64,000 bases of DNA from Arsenicicoccus sp. oral taxon 190. Lineage in GTDB: Bacteria; Actinomycetota; Actinomycetes; Actinomycetales; Dermatophilaceae. Under the pieces are notes generated by a model. That model did not search any database, was not told the origin of the DNA, and worked only from the letters and a program-made list of their open reading frames with translations. Of this stretch, positions 41,091 through 49,228 are shown in pieces. The position numbers and the translations under genes are program-made. The stretch's first letter is position 1. Every line of letters starts with the position of its first letter. The DNA is taken from the NCBI RefSeq assembly GCF_001189535.1, contig NZ_CP012070.1:1054001-1118000 (forward strand). Reading direction: 5' to 3'.

Positions 41091-41153
41091 GCACCCACGG
41101 TAACCGAGCACCCTGGCAGCCCCTCCACGTCACCAACCCGCGTCAGCACCCGA

Positions 41154-41270
41154 CGTCGACTCCGTCGCCACGCGCGCCGTGTCGTCGGTCAGCCCTACCT
41201 CCCGGCCGACCTCCTCACGGTCCCGCGTCGACTTCGTCGCCGCGCGCGCCGTGTCGTCGGTCAGCCATAC
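41154..41270. repeat. 45-bp direct repeat at the end of dciA
   Basis: Copies 41154-41198 and 41226-41270 match at all but three or four positions and share the core GCGCGCCGTGTCGTCGGTCA; spacing is 72 bases. The second copy covers the last codons of the leftward dciA gene; the first lies downstream. It looks like a local duplication of the gene's 3' end. Confidence 0.7.
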
Positions 41271-41872
41271 GTGTCTCGAGGGCCCCGACCATCACTCGAC
41301 CGCCTCGGCCCGCGGGACCAGCGCGGCGCGGTCGGGCCCACCACGCGCAGCTCCTCCACCACACCCTCACCCACCTCGGCCGCCAACCGGCCGAGGATCG
41401 ACGAGGTCATCAGTCGCAGCTGCGTGGCCCACGCCGTCGACGAGGCCCGCACCGTCAGCACCCCGTCGTCAAAGGTCAGCGGCTCGCTGTGCTCCGCCAC
41501 GTCCGCCCCGACCACCTGGGGCCACCGGCCCATGACGGACCCCACCTTCACCTCCGACTGCCAGCCCCGCCCCGCCACCAGCCGGGCCAGGGTGTCGCCG
41601 AGCAGCAAGGGGTCGCGGCCGTCGACCTCGACCGCGCTGCCGCTGAGCATGACCTCCGACGGTCGCCGACGCCGACGCGGCGCCGACCCGGGGCGCAACC
41701 CCTTGGCCTTGGCCACGGAGCGTGCCCGGAGCAGTGCGTCGGCGGCCGCGAGGCGCGCCGCGTCCGGGTCCAGCCGCGGGTCGGGCTCGTCGGCCGACTC
41801 CTCGAGCCGAGCCGCGAAACCCTCGTAGGGTGGGTCGGCGGGGGCGTCATACGGCTCGTCAGACTCGCTCAT
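41261..41872 (-). CDS. dciA: DciA-like DUF721 protein
   Basis: 203 residues from ATG 41872, overlapping the recF stop (ATGA). The DUF721 domain in the C-terminal half has LVAGRGWQSEVKVGSVMGRW, VVGADVAEHSEPLTFDDGVL and VRASSTAWATQLRLMTSSIL. The N-terminus is acidic, then basic (RRRRR). DciA is the ancestral loader/partner of replicative helicase DnaB in bacteria lacking DnaC. Conserved place after recF in actinobacteria (Rv0004). Confidence 0.88.
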   Translation of the reverse strand: MSESDEPYDAPADPPYEGFAARLEESADEPDPRLDPDAARLAAADALLRARSVAKAKGLRPGSAPRRRRRPSEVMLSGSAVEVDGRDPLLLGDTLARLVAGRGWQSEVKVGSVMGRWPQVVGADVAEHSEPLTFDDGVLTVRASSTAWATQLRLMTSSILGRLAAEVGEGVVEELRVVGPTAPRWSRGPRRSSDGRGPRDTYG

Positions 41873-43065
41873 GCCGGGCTCACCTCCCCGCGTTTCACGT
41901 GGAACCTCGCCCCCTCGGCCAGCTCCGTCGGCACATCGTCCCCCACGGCCGCCGTGATGAGCACCTGCTCGCAGTCCGACACCATGCCCGCGAGCCGGGA
42001 GCGGCGGCCGGCGTCGAGCTCGGCGAAGACGTCGTCGAGGATCAGCACCGGGTCCTCGCGCAGGTCGTGCCGCAGCAGCTGGAAGGACGCCAGCCGCAGC
42101 CCGAGCGCGAAGGACCACGACTCACCGTGCGAGGCATAACCCTTCGCCGGCAGCTCGCCCAGCTGCAGCACCAGGTCGTCGCGGTGCGGTCCGACCAGCG
42201 TGACGCCGCGCTCGATCTCCTGCTCCCGCACCCGGCCGAGGGAGTCCAGCAGCAGCTCGCTCAGCTCCGGCAGCTCGGGCACCTCGCCGGCGGCGATCGC
42301 GGCGGCAGCCTCCTCGTGGAGGGAGCAGCGATAGGTGGCGCGGGCGTCCGAGGCACCCGCGCTGACCTCGTCATAAGCGGTGGTCAGGTAGGGGCCCAGG
42401 TCACGCAGCAGCCGCAGCCGCGCGTAGAGCAGGCTGGCGCCCACCTGCGACAGGTGCTGGTCCCACACGTCGAGGGTGTGCAGCGCGCTGGAGCGGTCCT
42501 CCGCCTCCGGCGGCCGGTCGTATGCCGGCCGGCGCCGCCCCCTTCTGCGCAGCACGGGGGCAGCCGACTTCAGGAGGGCGTTGCGCTGCTTGACCACCTT
42601 GTCGTAGTCGGCCCGGACGCCCGCCCACCGGGGCTGGCGCTGCACCAGCAGGTCGTCGAGGAAGCGGCGCCGCTCCGACGGGTCGCCCTTGACCAGGGCC
42701 AGGTCCTCGGGGGCGAAGAGGACCGTGCGCAGCGACCCGAGCACCTCGCGGGTGCGGGTGAGGGGGCTGCGGTTGAGCTTGGCGCGGTTGGCGCGTCCCG
42801 GGGAAATCTCGAGCTCGACGAGCGTCTCGCGCCCGTCGCGGACCACCACGCCGCGCACGATCGCCTGCTCGGCGCCGAAGCGCACGAGCGGGGCGTCCTG
42901 CGCGACGCGGTGGGAGCCGAGCGTCGCGAGGTAGCCGATGGCCTCGACGAGGTTGGTCTTGCCCTGCCCGTTGAGGCCCTCGAAGGTCGTGACACCAGGC
43001 CCGAGGGGCAGCTCCGCGGTGTGATAGCTGCGGAAGTCGCCGAGGGACAGGTGCCGGACGTACAC
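41869..43065 (-). CDS. recF: RecF DNA repair protein
   Basis: 398 residues from GTG 43065, one base after the gnd stop. Walker A is FEGLNGQGKTNLVEAIGYLA, the signature region SHGESWSFALGLRLASFQLL, and Walker B DPVLILDDVFAELDAGRRSR. RecF is an SMC-like ATPase that, with RecO/RecR, loads RecA at gaps and restarts forks. The codons for RFHVKRGE near the C-terminus carry a parS-like site (41892-41905). Confidence 0.95.
   Translation of the reverse strand: MYVRHLSLGDFRSYHTAELPLGPGVTTFEGLNGQGKTNLVEAIGYLATLGSHRVAQDAPLVRFGAEQAIVRGVVVRDGRETLVELEISPGRANRAKLNRSPLTRTREVLGSLRTVLFAPEDLALVKGDPSERRRFLDDLLVQRQPRWAGVRADYDKVVKQRNALLKSAAPVLRRRGRRRPAYDRPPEAEDRSSALHTLDVWDQHLSQVGASLLYARLRLLRDLGPYLTTAYDEVSAGASDARATYRCSLHEEAAAAIAAGEVPELPELSELLLDSLGRVREQEIERGVTLVGPHRDDLVLQLGELPAKGYASHGESWSFALGLRLASFQLLRHDLREDPVLILDDVFAELDAGRRSRLAGMVSDCEQVLITAAVGDDVPTELAEGARFHVKRGEVSPA
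41892..41905. promoter_or_regulatory. parS-like site in recF
   Basis: GTTTCACGTGGAAC, one mismatch from the 14-bp parS core GTTTCACGTGAAAC. It lies inside the recF coding sequence, left of oriC. Confidence 0.65.
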
Positions 43066-43066
43066 C

Positions 43067-44071
43067 TCAGTGCTGCTGCAGGTCCTGGGTGCCGGACTCG
43101 TCGTGGCCGCGGCGGCCGCTGGCGTCCTTGGCCCCCGAGTCGTCGCTCTTCTCGCGGGCGCCGGCGTGGACGTCGGACTTGGGGGTGCCCTCGAGCATCT
43201 GGACCGCGTGGCCACCGAACTGCCCGCGCAGCGCGGCGACGGCCTGCATGGCCGGGGAGTTCTCCTGGCGGGAGGCGAACCGCGCGAAGAGCGACGCGGC
43301 GAGCACCGGCATCGGGACGGCGAGCTCGATGCCCTCCTGCAGGGTCCAGCGGCCCTCGCCGGAGTCGGTCGTGAACTCGCTGATGCCCTCGAGGTCGGGG
43401 GTCTCCTCCAGCGCCTTGACCATGAGGTCGAGCAGCCAGGACCGGACCACGGTGCCGCGGGTCCACGCCTTGAAGCAGCCGTGGACGTCCTCGACGATGT
43501 CCTTGGCCATGAGCAGCTCGAAGCCCTCGGCGTAGGCGTGCATCAGGCCGTACTCGATGCCGTTGTGCACCATCTTGGCGTAGTGCCCGGCGCCGACCTT
43601 GCCCGCGTGGACGAAGCCCTCCTCGCGGGGACCCTCGGGGCGCAGGGCGTCGAAGATGGGCATGGCGCGCTCGACGAGCGCGTCGTCGCCGCCGACCATG
43701 AGGCCGTAGCCGTTGGTCTTGCCCCAGATGCCCCCGGAGACGCCGCAGTCGAGATAGCCGATGCCCTTGGCGGCGAGCAGCTCGGCGTTGACCGCGTCGT
43801 CGGTGAACTTGCTGTTGCCGCCGTCGATGACCAGGTCGCCCTCGTCCAGCAGGTCGCCGAGGGCCTTGATGGTGTCGCGGGTCGGGTCACCGGCGGGCAC
43901 CATGACCCACACGGTGCGGGGGGCCTGGAGCTGGGCGACCAGGTCCTCCAGGGAGCCGGCGTCGCTGACGTCGGGGTTGCGGTCGTAGCCGACGACCTCG
44001 TGCCCGGCCGCACGGATGCGGTCGCGCATGTTGCCGCCCATCTTGCCGAGTCCGATGAGTCCGAGCTGCAT
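43067..44071 (-). CDS. gnd: 6-phosphogluconate dehydrogenase, decarboxylating (short GndA type)
   Basis: 334 residues. Rossmann start MQLGLIGLGKMGGNMRDRIR, the active-site blocks LDCGVSGGIWGKTNGYGLMV and GHYAKMVHNGIEYGLMHAYA, and FTTDSGEGRWTLQEGIELAV. It oxidises 6-phosphogluconate to ribulose-5-phosphate with NAD(P)+, in the pentose phosphate path. The ATG at 44071 is chosen over the in-frame GTG three codons upstream because AAAGG then has normal spacing. The C-terminal ~25 residues are a charged low-complexity tail. Location between dnaN and recF is the actinobacterial norm. Confidence 0.95.
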   Translation of the reverse strand: MQLGLIGLGKMGGNMRDRIRAAGHEVVGYDRNPDVSDAGSLEDLVAQLQAPRTVWVMVPAGDPTRDTIKALGDLLDEGDLVIDGGNSKFTDDAVNAELLAAKGIGYLDCGVSGGIWGKTNGYGLMVGGDDALVERAMPIFDALRPEGPREEGFVHAGKVGAGHYAKMVHNGIEYGLMHAYAEGFELLMAKDIVEDVHGCFKAWTRGTVVRSWLLDLMVKALEETPDLEGISEFTTDSGEGRWTLQEGIELAVPMPVLAASLFARFASRQENSPAMQAVAALRGQFGGHAVQMLEGTPKSDVHAGAREKSDDSGAKDASGRRGHDESGTQDLQQH

Positions 44072-44158
44072 GGGGTGCACCTTTCTGGGGCGGCGGGGCC
44101 GCCAGCGGGAGTGGTCGGGGACGACATACCCCCGGGGCGGGGGCGGTAGGCGAGGCGA

Positions 44159-45292
44159 TCAGGCGGGGAAGCGCACCGGCATCAGGACGTAGCGGTAGCT
44201 CATGTCCGGCTCGGCGTCGGCCTCGGGCTGGCCCACCAGCACCGCGGGGCGGCTCGGCTGGGTGAACTGCATGCGGCAGTGGCTGGTGCCGACGGCGCCG
44301 AGCCCGTCGAGCAGGAAGTGGGGGTTGAAGCCGATCTCCAGCTCCGGCCCGGTGAGGGTGCACTCGATGGCCTCGCTGGCCTGGGCGTCGTCGCCGGTGC
44401 CCGCCTCGATCGCCAGCTGTCCGTCGGTGAAGCGCAGCCGCACCGGGGTGTTGCGCTCGGCGACCAGGGCCACGCGCCGCACCGCCTCGACGAGCGCCGC
44501 CGTGTCGATGACCGCCTCGGTGTCGACCGAGGACGGGAAGATGGACGTGACCTTGGGGTACTCCCCGTCGAGCAGGCGGGTGGTGGTGCGCCGGGTGCCC
44601 GCCTCGAAGCCGACCAGCCCATCGCCACCGGCCGCGTCGCCCAGCGCGACCTCCACGGACCCGGAGGCGCCGAGGGACTTGGCGGTGTCGGACAGCAGGC
44701 GGGCGGGGATGAGCGCCACGTGGCTGGTGCCCGGGTTGGCGGGGCTCCAGGTGAGCTCGCGCATGGCGAGGCGGTAGCGGTCGGTCGCGAGCAGCGTGAT
44801 CCGGTCGCCCTCGATCTCGACGCGCACCCCGGTGAGGATCGGCAGGGTGTCGCCCCGGTCGGCGGCCACCTGCACCTGCGCGACGGCCTGGGTGAAGGTG
44901 GTGCCGTCGATGGAGCCGCTGGGCTCGGGGCTGGCCGGGAGGGTGGGGTAGTCGCTGACGGGCATCTGCAGCAGCGCGAACCGGCTCGAGCCGCACGTCA
45001 GCTGCACCTTGGACCCGTCGGTGGCGAGCTCGGCCGGCTTGGCGGGCAGGTTGCGGCAGATGTCGTTGAGGAGTCGACCGTTGACCAGGACCGAGCCGGG
45101 CTCGGTGACCTCGGCGGCGATGGTCAGCCGGGCCGAGATCTCGTAGTCGAAGGCCGAGAGGGTGACCGTGTCGTCGGACGAGGCCTCGATGAGCACGCCG
45201 GCCAGGACGGGCGTGGGCGGCCTCGTGGGCAGCGCCCGGGCGACCCAGGTGACTGCCTCGGTGAGCACCTCGCGCTCAAGTCGAAACTTCAC
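44159..45292 (-). CDS. dnaN: DNA polymerase III beta sliding clamp
   Basis: 377 residues, GTG start with GAGGAG upstream. Three clamp domains: MKFRLEREVLTEAVTWVARA to LPAKPAELATDG, then LPASPEPSGSIDGTTFTQAV and LLATDRYRLAMRELTW, and IGFNPHFLLDGLGAVGTSHC to the hydrophobic-pocket end YRYVLMPVRFPA. It tethers polymerase to DNA and is the hub for replication and repair factors. First gene left of oriC. Confidence 0.98.
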   Translation of the reverse strand: MKFRLEREVLTEAVTWVARALPTRPPTPVLAGVLIEASSDDTVTLSAFDYEISARLTIAAEVTEPGSVLVNGRLLNDICRNLPAKPAELATDGSKVQLTCGSSRFALLQMPVSDYPTLPASPEPSGSIDGTTFTQAVAQVQVAADRGDTLPILTGVRVEIEGDRITLLATDRYRLAMRELTWSPANPGTSHVALIPARLLSDTAKSLGASGSVEVALGDAAGGDGLVGFEAGTRRTTTRLLDGEYPKVTSIFPSSVDTEAVIDTAALVEAVRRVALVAERNTPVRLRFTDGQLAIEAGTGDDAQASEAIECTLTGPELEIGFNPHFLLDGLGAVGTSHCRMQFTQPSRPAVLVGQPEADAEPDMSYRYVLMPVRFPA

Positions 45293-45959
45293 CGTCGATC
45301 ACTCCTCATCGTCAGACCTGCCCCGCCATGTGACACGCAGTCGCGCACGACAGTAGTGCACGAGGCTGACGCACGTGTAGTTCTCCCCGCAGCCCATCAC
45401 CACCGGCCTCGACGTCCCCTGCCTCACCGCTCGTCCCCAGATGTACGTGGGGCGGATCGATCCATGGTGGCAAGGTCTCATCGTTGTCATCGGGGGTGTG
45501 GATGCTGTGGACAACTGCCGTCGTCGCACGTCGAGGCGCTGCAATCGGTGTGTACTCCGTGTGGATGGTCCCGTGGACACGCAGCGCGTCCTGTGGACGA
45601 CGGTGCGGTGTCCACAGGCGATCCACCGATCTCGTCCGTTCGTCCCCATGTCGTGTGGGACTTATGCCCGAGTTTTCCACCGTGCGCACACACGGCGACC
45701 GGATGTGCCCGACAGGACACGATGTCACCCCGCCGAGGACTGTCCACAGGGTTTTCCACAACTGGGGATACTCCGGGAGAGTGATCTTGATCGGCTTAAC
45801 CCTTGACGCAGAGTCATCGATGTCGATAAGGGAGTGACGACTCACAGACCTGTGGACAACTCTGTGGACAGCGTCACCCCGTGTCACGTCCAGGGCTGAG
45901 GTCCATGGGCTCAGGTCCAGGGCGACGCGGGGTGTGGGGCGGCATACGGCCCGGGCGCC
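45293..45959. other. Chromosomal replication origin oriC
   Basis: The 667-bp dnaN-dnaA gap. DnaA boxes or one-mismatch variants: TGTGGACAA 45506-45514, TGTGGACGA 45592-45600, GTGTCCACA 45608-45616, CTGTCCACA 45740-45748, TTTTCCACA 45752-45760, TGTGGACAA 45851-45859 and TGTGGACAG 45863-45871. Both orientations occur. Between the last two groups, about 45778-45845 is relatively A+T-rich (GATCTTGATCGGCTTAACCC and ATCGATGTCGATAAGG) and is the best candidate unwinding element. The dnaN promoter and 5' leader lie at the left end. A CGGCATAC word is at 45940. Confidence 0.88.
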
Positions 45960-47681
45960 TCAGGCGGGGTTGGACTTGATCCGGTTGGTCAGCTCGGTGA
46001 CCTGGTTGTAGATGGCGCGGCGCTCGCTCATCAGCTCGCGGATCTTGCGGTCGGCGTGCATGACCGTGGTGTGGTCGCGCCCGCCGAACTGCTGGCCGAT
46101 CTTGGGCAGGGACAGGTCCGTCAGCTCCCGGCAGAGGTACATCGCGATCTGGCGGGCCGTGACCAGCACACGGGAGCGGGAGGTGCCGCACAGGTCGTCG
46201 ACCGTGAGCCCGAAGTAGGAGGCCGTCTGCGCCATGATCGTCGCCGGCGTGATCTGGTTGGTCTGGTCCGCTGGGATCAGGTCCTTCAGGACGATCTCGG
46301 CGAGGGTCATGTCGACGGCCTGGTGGTTGAGGCTGGCGAACGCCGTCACCCGGATCAGCGCGCCCTCGAGCTCGCGGATGTTGGTGGAGATGCGGCTCGC
46401 GATGAACTCCAGCACGTCGTCCGGCGAGGTCATCCGCTCCTGCACGGCCTTCTTGCGCAGGATCGCGATGCGCGTCTCCAGGTCCGGCGGCTGCACGTCG
46501 GTGAGCAGCCCCCACTCGAAGCGGCTGCGCATGCGCTCCTCGAAGCCGCTCAGCAGCTTGGGCGCCACGTCGCTGGTGATGACCACCTGCTTGTTGGCGT
46601 TGTGCAGCGTGTTGAAGGTGTGGAAGAACTCCTCCTGCGTCTGCACCTTGCCCTGCAGGAACTGGATGTCGTCGATCAGCAGGAAGTCGACGTCGCGGTA
46701 GCGCCGCTGGAAGTCGCTCGCCTTGTTGGCGCCGATCGAGTTGATGAAGTCGTTGGTGAACTCCTCGGAGTTGACGTACTTCACCCGCACGTTGGGGTAG
46801 ATCTGCTGGGCGTAGTGCCCGATCGCGTGCAGCAGGTGCGTCTTGCCCAGGCCGGAGCCGCCGTAGATGAACAGCGGGTTGTAGGCCTTGGCCGGGGCCT
46901 CGGCGACGGCGATGGCGGCCGCGTGCGCGAACCGGTTGCTCGAGCCGATGACGAAGGTGTCGAAGGTGTACTTGGGGTTGAGCTGGGCGTCGCCGCCGTC
47001 CTCGGGGACGAAGGGCTTGCGGAACATCTCGCGGATGCCGGCGCCCTCGGCGAGCAGCTCGCGGTCCTCGTCGTCGTCGTCCGCCGCCGGCACGGCCCGT
47101 ATGCCGCTCTGCCACCCGTGGTCGCCGCCCTCGGGCCGGTGCTGCTCGTCGTGCCCGTGGCCGGGGCCGGCGGGACCGACGCGGTGGATCCGCTCGTCGC
47201 GGACCAGGCGCAGGCTGTCGGTGGCGCGGACCGGGTCCGTGGCGCGGAGGCCGTCGCTGTGATGGCCGGGGTGACCGGGGTGGCCGGGGCCGGCGTCGTG
47301 CTGGAGGGGCGCCTCGACCTGCTCCCGGGAGCGGTCGTCCGAGGTCAGGACCGTGGGGTGCTCGTCGCCAGCGCCGCGGTGCAGGTCGTCGTCGCGGTCC
47401 TCGGCCTCGGAGAGCTCGAGGGAGCTGTCGACGGTGACGGCCAGGCGCACGTCGCGACCGAGCTGCTCCTGCAGGGCCAGCACCAGCTCGGCGCGGATCC
47501 GCTTCTCGACAATGTCGCGGGTGTAGTCGTTGGGCACCGCGATCAGCGCGGTCCCCTCCAGGAGACCGACGAGGCGGCTCAGGCGCAGGAACCCGCGGTG
47601 CTGGGCGGAGATCCCGCGCGCCTCCAACGTCCGCAGCGTGTCGCGCCAGACGCGGGGCACGTCCACCTGGGCCTCGGTCAC
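45960..47681 (-). CDS. dnaA: Chromosomal replication initiator DnaA
   Basis: 573 residues from GTG 47681 (AACGAGGAC upstream). Domain I: VWRDTLRTLEARGISAQHRG and ALIAVPNDYTRDIVEKRI. Domain II is a long acidic, His-rich linker (~130 residues, e.g. GPGHPGHPGHHSDG). AAA+ domain III: NPKYTFDTFVIGSSNRFAHA, Walker A YGGSGLGKTHLLHAIG, Walker B VDFLLIDDIQFLQGK, sensor VVITSDVAPKLL. Domain IV ends with SLPKIGQQFGGRDHTTVMHA, which reads DnaA boxes. A further in-frame extension to 47804 runs through the promoter and is rejected. Confidence 0.98.
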   Translation of the reverse strand: MTEAQVDVPRVWRDTLRTLEARGISAQHRGFLRLSRLVGLLEGTALIAVPNDYTRDIVEKRIRAELVLALQEQLGRDVRLAVTVDSSLELSEAEDRDDDLHRGAGDEHPTVLTSDDRSREQVEAPLQHDAGPGHPGHPGHHSDGLRATDPVRATDSLRLVRDERIHRVGPAGPGHGHDEQHRPEGGDHGWQSGIRAVPAADDDDEDRELLAEGAGIREMFRKPFVPEDGGDAQLNPKYTFDTFVIGSSNRFAHAAAIAVAEAPAKAYNPLFIYGGSGLGKTHLLHAIGHYAQQIYPNVRVKYVNSEEFTNDFINSIGANKASDFQRRYRDVDFLLIDDIQFLQGKVQTQEEFFHTFNTLHNANKQVVITSDVAPKLLSGFEERMRSRFEWGLLTDVQPPDLETRIAILRKKAVQERMTSPDDVLEFIASRISTNIRELEGALIRVTAFASLNHQAVDMTLAEIVLKDLIPADQTNQITPATIMAQTASYFGLTVDDLCGTSRSRVLVTARQIAMYLCRELTDLSLPKIGQQFGGRDHTTVMHADRKIRELMSERRAIYNQVTELTNRIKSNPA

Positions 47682-47776
47682 GTGGTCCTCGTTTCGCGTG
47701 GTGCTGGTTTGTGGACGGCGGTCGGGCCGAGCCTGCTGGTGGCCCGGTCGACGCAGGTCGGGCGGGGTCCACATCT

Positions 47777-47805
47777 TTGTCCACAGGCTGTGGACAAACA
47801 GCATA
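47777..47805 (-). promoter_or_regulatory. dnaA promoter with palindromic DnaA-box pair
   Basis: Minus-strand -10 TATGCT (47805-47800). Immediately downstream two consensus-type boxes face each other: TTGTCCACA (47777-47785), three bases, TGTGGACAA (47789-47797), extended by one more T/A pair. They would cover the expected transcription start about 100 bases before the dnaA GTG, suited to DnaA autorepression. Confidence 0.65.
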
Positions 47806-47981
47806 GACGGGGTGCAGCCGAGCGACCGGAAGACACCACGCTAGCAACCGGGGCGGGGTGCGACCAACGGGCAGGTTGCTCCGGCGCGGTGACATCGACC
47901 CTCCCGGGCGGCGTGTCGGCAGGGGCGTCGATGAGGGCTGGTCCATCATGAGCGCCCGCAGCGTGTGCGCTCCCGGCCGGT

Positions 47982-48011
47982 TTGACCCCGCTTCGCGCGC
48001 TGACGTACCTT
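47982..48011 (+). promoter_or_regulatory. rpmH operon promoter
   Basis: -35 TTGACC (47982-47987), 18-bp spacer, -10 TACCTT (48006-48011), about 175 bases before rpmH. Long 5' leaders are usual for rpmH in this position. The remaining 47.7-48.19 kb gap shows no gene. Confidence 0.65.
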
Positions 48012-48189
48012 GGAGGGCGGTCGGTTCGCGCCGACCCGTTTTGCATGCCGTTCCGCTGCGCTCGTGGAGCCTGACCCCGGACCACCGGTCCGAGGGCGGC
48101 TCGGCGGGTCCTCCCGCAGGCGTGCAGACCACCTGCCCGACCGGGTCCACGCCACGTGGGCCGACCGACACCGTCAACGGAGTTGTCCC

Positions 48190-48327
48190 GTGAGCAAGCG
48201 CACCTTCCAGCCCAACAACCGTCGTCGCGCCAAGACGCACGGTTTCCGTCTGCGCATGAGCACCCGCGCCGGCCGCGCCATCCTGGCGGCCCGTCGCCGC
48301 AAGGGTCGCGCCGAGCTCTCCGCCTGA
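48190..48327 (+). CDS. rpmH: 50S ribosomal protein L34
   Basis: 45 residues, GTG start: SKRTFQPNNRRRAKTHGFRL then RMSTRAGRAILAARRRKGRA, the invariant L34 sequence, ending ELSA. Highly basic and part of the large subunit. First gene of the rpmH-rnpA-yidD-yidC-jag-rsmG series; rnpA begins 11 bases downstream. Confidence 0.98.
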   Translation: MSKRTFQPNNRRRAKTHGFRLRMSTRAGRAILAARRRKGRAELSA

Positions 48328-48338
48328 GGCGAGCCGGC

Positions 48339-48698
48339 GTGCTGTCGGCGCAGCACCGACTGCGCGACAGCGCAGACTTCGCCTCCACCGTGCGAGGACG
48401 ATCCGCGGTGCGTGCGGGCAGCCCCCTACTCGTGGTGCACGCCAACCAGACCGACGCGCGAGCGGCTCAGCCGCCGCGGGTCGGTCTTGTTGTGTCCAAG
48501 GCCGTCGGCGGCGCCGTGCAGCGCAACCGCACGAAGCGCCGACTGCGCCACGCGCTGCGGGACCGCGTCGGGCAGCTCCCCGCGGGGGTCGACGTCGTGG
48601 TCCGGGCCAACCCCCCTGCCGGGACCGCCGACTACGGCACCCTGGGCGCCGAGCTGGACCGGCTCCTCGCCCGGACCCTCGCGAAGGTCGCCCGGTGA
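48339..48698 (+). CDS. rnpA: Ribonuclease P protein component
   Basis: 119 residues from a GTG: LSAQHRLRDSADFASTVRGR, then VGLVVSKAVGGAVQRNRTKR with the RNR motif that binds the RNase P RNA, and RLRHALRDRVGQLPAGVDVV. It helps the catalytic RNA remove 5' leaders from tRNA precursors. Overlaps yidD by four bases (GTGA). Confidence 0.95.
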   Translation: MLSAQHRLRDSADFASTVRGRSAVRAGSPLLVVHANQTDARAAQPPRVGLVVSKAVGGAVQRNRTKRRLRHALRDRVGQLPAGVDVVVRANPPAGTADYGTLGAELDRLLARTLAKVAR

Positions 48699-49093
48699 GC
48701 GCGCCGGAGGCGCCCCACGGGCCCGGCGCGCGCACCCAGCCCGACGGGCCCGGCGCGCCCACCGCGCACGAGGCACCCGGCGGGCACGCCGCGGCGACCG
48801 GCTCGCGCAGCGGTGCCGGCCTGTGGCACGAGTGGTGGCGCCACCCGGCCCGCACGCTGGCGCTCGGGCTGATCCGCTTCTACCAGCTGTGGATCTCCCC
48901 GCTCACGCCCCCGACCTGCCGCTTCTACCCCAGCTGCTCCGCCTACGCGATCACGGCGGTGTCGCGGTTCGGGCCGTGGCGGGGCACCTGGCTCGCGGTG
49001 CGCCGGCTCGGCCGGTGCCATCCCTGGAACCCCGGCGGCGTCGACCACGTTCCTGAGCGTGGCGAGGACGGTCGCCCGCGCCGCGCGCCGTAG
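48695..49093 (+). CDS. yidD: YidD membrane protein insertion efficiency factor
   Basis: 132 residues, GTG start. The N-terminal ~45 residues are a Pro/Gly/Ala-rich extension absent from most YidDs. The conserved core is GLIRFYQLWISPLTPPTCRF, YPSCSAYAITAVSRFGPWRG and RLGRCHPWNPGGVDHVP, with the conserved cysteines. It assists YidC in inserting inner-membrane proteins and is peripheral to the membrane. Confidence 0.93.
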   Translation: MSAPEAPHGPGARTQPDGPGAPTAHEAPGGHAAATGSRSGAGLWHEWWRHPARTLALGLIRFYQLWISPLTPPTCRFYPSCSAYAITAVSRFGPWRGTWLAVRRLGRCHPWNPGGVDHVPERGEDGRPRRAP

Positions 49094-49228
49094 GCGCCGC
49101 CCGCGGCGGCATACGGCCCGCACCTGCTCCCCCGCCGCGCCGGACGGACAGGGCAGACTGGACCACAGACCGATCCGGCCACGACCTGGCACCACCCCTG
49201 GCGCACCCGCCTGACCACAGAGGACGAG

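Noticed and set aside
41112..41300. Possible CRISPR-like direct repeats
   Set aside because: Only two copies 72 bases apart, one in coding sequence; not an array. No CRISPR or cas genes were seen anywhere in the window.
45874..48855. 993-codon minus-strand frame across dnaA and its upstream region
   Set aside because: Alternative frame of dnaA extended through non-coding DNA; Arg/Pro/Gly/Ala-rich, no domain.
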